Below are positions 5,959 through 6,475 of a stretch of 6,475 nucleotides of DNA, one piece after another (positions within the stretch are counted from its first letter, which is position 1; the number at the start of each line of letters is the position of its first letter). Source of the DNA: an uncultured Porphyromonadaceae bacterium. GTDB lineage: Bacteria > Bacteroidota > Bacteroidia > Bacteroidales > Muribaculaceae. The notes under the pieces are model-generated. The model did not search any database. It was not told where the DNA came from and was given only the letters and a program-made list of their open reading frames with translations. A program made the position numbers and the translations under genes. The stretch is taken from positions 1 through 6,475 of the forward strand of contig CAMWMW010000103.1 of assembly GCA_947175455.1 (NCBI GenBank). Direction: 5' to 3'.

Positions 5959-6399
5959 ATGTTCAGAATTATAAAATTTCTCATTACCTGTGTAGTTTTG
6001 GCAATTGTAGCAGGATTCATATATTTCCATCTTAAATCTCCCGCGAAGACTGATATAGAGACAGGGAAGGCACGGACAAATGAAATAGAGAGTATGGCGC
6101 GTCTGTGCGCAGTGGACATATACAGCGAGATACCGGTGCTCGACACTATTGATGACAAGGTTATTTTCGGAATCCAGAAACAGTCGGGAAGCATATCTTT
6201 CGATATTGATAAATTAAAAGTAGACACATTGGGTGATACGGTCAGAATAATTCTGCCTCCGGAAATTGTGGAATTATATGAATCTACAGAAGATAATTCG
6301 TGGGAGGTCATAGACACTAAAAACATAGGGGTGCTTGGCGTGTTGCGCAGCGATAAACTCACAGACAGGGAGGAAAACATGGTAAAGGCTGAAATATAA
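5959..6399 (+). CDS. DUF4230-family membrane-anchored protein, apparently truncated by an in-frame stop
   Basis: The frame from ATG 5959 to TAA 6397 gives 146 residues. Residues 3-25 form an N-terminal membrane anchor preceded by basic residues, which suggests a periplasmic domain. The DUF4230 core follows: VIFGIQKQSGSISFDIDKL at 68-86, TVRIILPPEIVELY at 94-107, and TKNIGVLGVLRSDKLTDREE at 120-139. These match the order of motifs in the upstream paralog (IDFSEL, VRVVLPP, ENIGLLRS, DSKER). The protein stops in the middle of the helix that the paralog continues for about 50 more residues. The same frame stays open after the TAA to the window edge and reads as a plausible continuation. I start at 5959, not at the earlier in-frame start at 5797, because that would overlap the upstream gene by over 140 bases and displace the anchor. 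It may be a nonsense pseudogene, a sequence error, or a working short form. Confidence 0.7.
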   Translation: MFRIIKFLITCVVLAIVAGFIYFHLKSPAKTDIETGKARTNEIESMARLCAVDIYSEIPVLDTIDDKVIFGIQKQSGSISFDIDKLKVDTLGDTVRIILPPEIVELYESTEDNSWEVIDTKNIGVLGVLRSDKLTDREENMVKAEI

Positions 6400-6475
6400 A
6401 AGAATTCCATCAAAAGACTTTATCGCACGGGTGTGGTCAGGCGTGCGCGTGCGGAAGGGAGACGCAATCTTGAGG
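6400..6475 (+). pseudogene. Continuation of the DUF4230 gene beyond the in-frame stop, cut by the window edge
   Basis: In the same frame as the preceding gene, 25 codons without a stop encode KNSIKRLYRTGVV followed by RRARAEGRRNLE. This is a basic, helix-like stretch comparable to the paralog's C-terminal helix (ERKARAYFENLF at 164-175). A single base change of TAA at 6397-6399 to a sense codon (for example AAA, CAA or GAA) would restore one continuous gene. The end lies outside the window, so its extent is unknown. Confidence 0.55.

Overview
The window looks like a chromosomal segment from a Bacteroidales bacterium, perhaps a Muribaculaceae-like gut lineage; the family-level guess is weak. 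Supporting this are a fimbrillin-type (FimA/Mfa-like) lipoprotein, a recA promoter with the Bacteroidetes -7 element TAnnTTTG, poor Shine-Dalgarno sites, and two DUF4230 proteins. The genes are mostly housekeeping. No insertion sequence, tRNA, rRNA or CRISPR array was seen.

Layout, left to right: (1) 101-1768 (+), a single fimbrillin-family lipoprotein, followed by a strong GC-rich hairpin at 1794-1831. (2) 1886-2040, a recA promoter and a leader of about 115 nt that can fold into a long closing stem with competing inner hairpins. (3) 2041-3237 (+), recA, with an unusually long charged C-terminal tail. (4) 3244-3297, a bidirectional terminator between convergent genes. (5) 3311-3871 and 3906-4838 (-), a nadA then TrmH-family methyltransferase operon; the methyltransferase most likely starts at TTG. 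(6) 4839-5372, a gene-free AT-rich stretch holding at least ten DnaA-box-like 9-mers. (7) 5373-5939 and 5959-6475 (+), two tandem DUF4230 genes, the first a lipoprotein and the second membrane-anchored. The second is interrupted by an in-frame TAA, after which the same frame still reads as the family's C-terminal part up to the window edge.

The most interesting region is the intergenic stretch at 4839-5310. It has DnaA-box variants (TTATCTACA, TTATCAACA, TTTTCCACA and others) on both strands, a run of same-orientation boxes at about 11-bp spacing, an extremely AT-rich flank (7 G/C in 66 bases at 4841-4906) and genes diverging from both sides. It is a good candidate for the chromosomal replication origin (oriC), although dnaA is not in the window. 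Confirmation needs whole-genome GC skew or coverage data.

The genes do not form one pathway. NadA makes quinolinate for NAD synthesis, RecA acts in recombination and the SOS response, the TrmH-family enzyme methylates an RNA, the fimbrillin-like protein belongs to the cell surface, and the function of DUF4230 is unknown.
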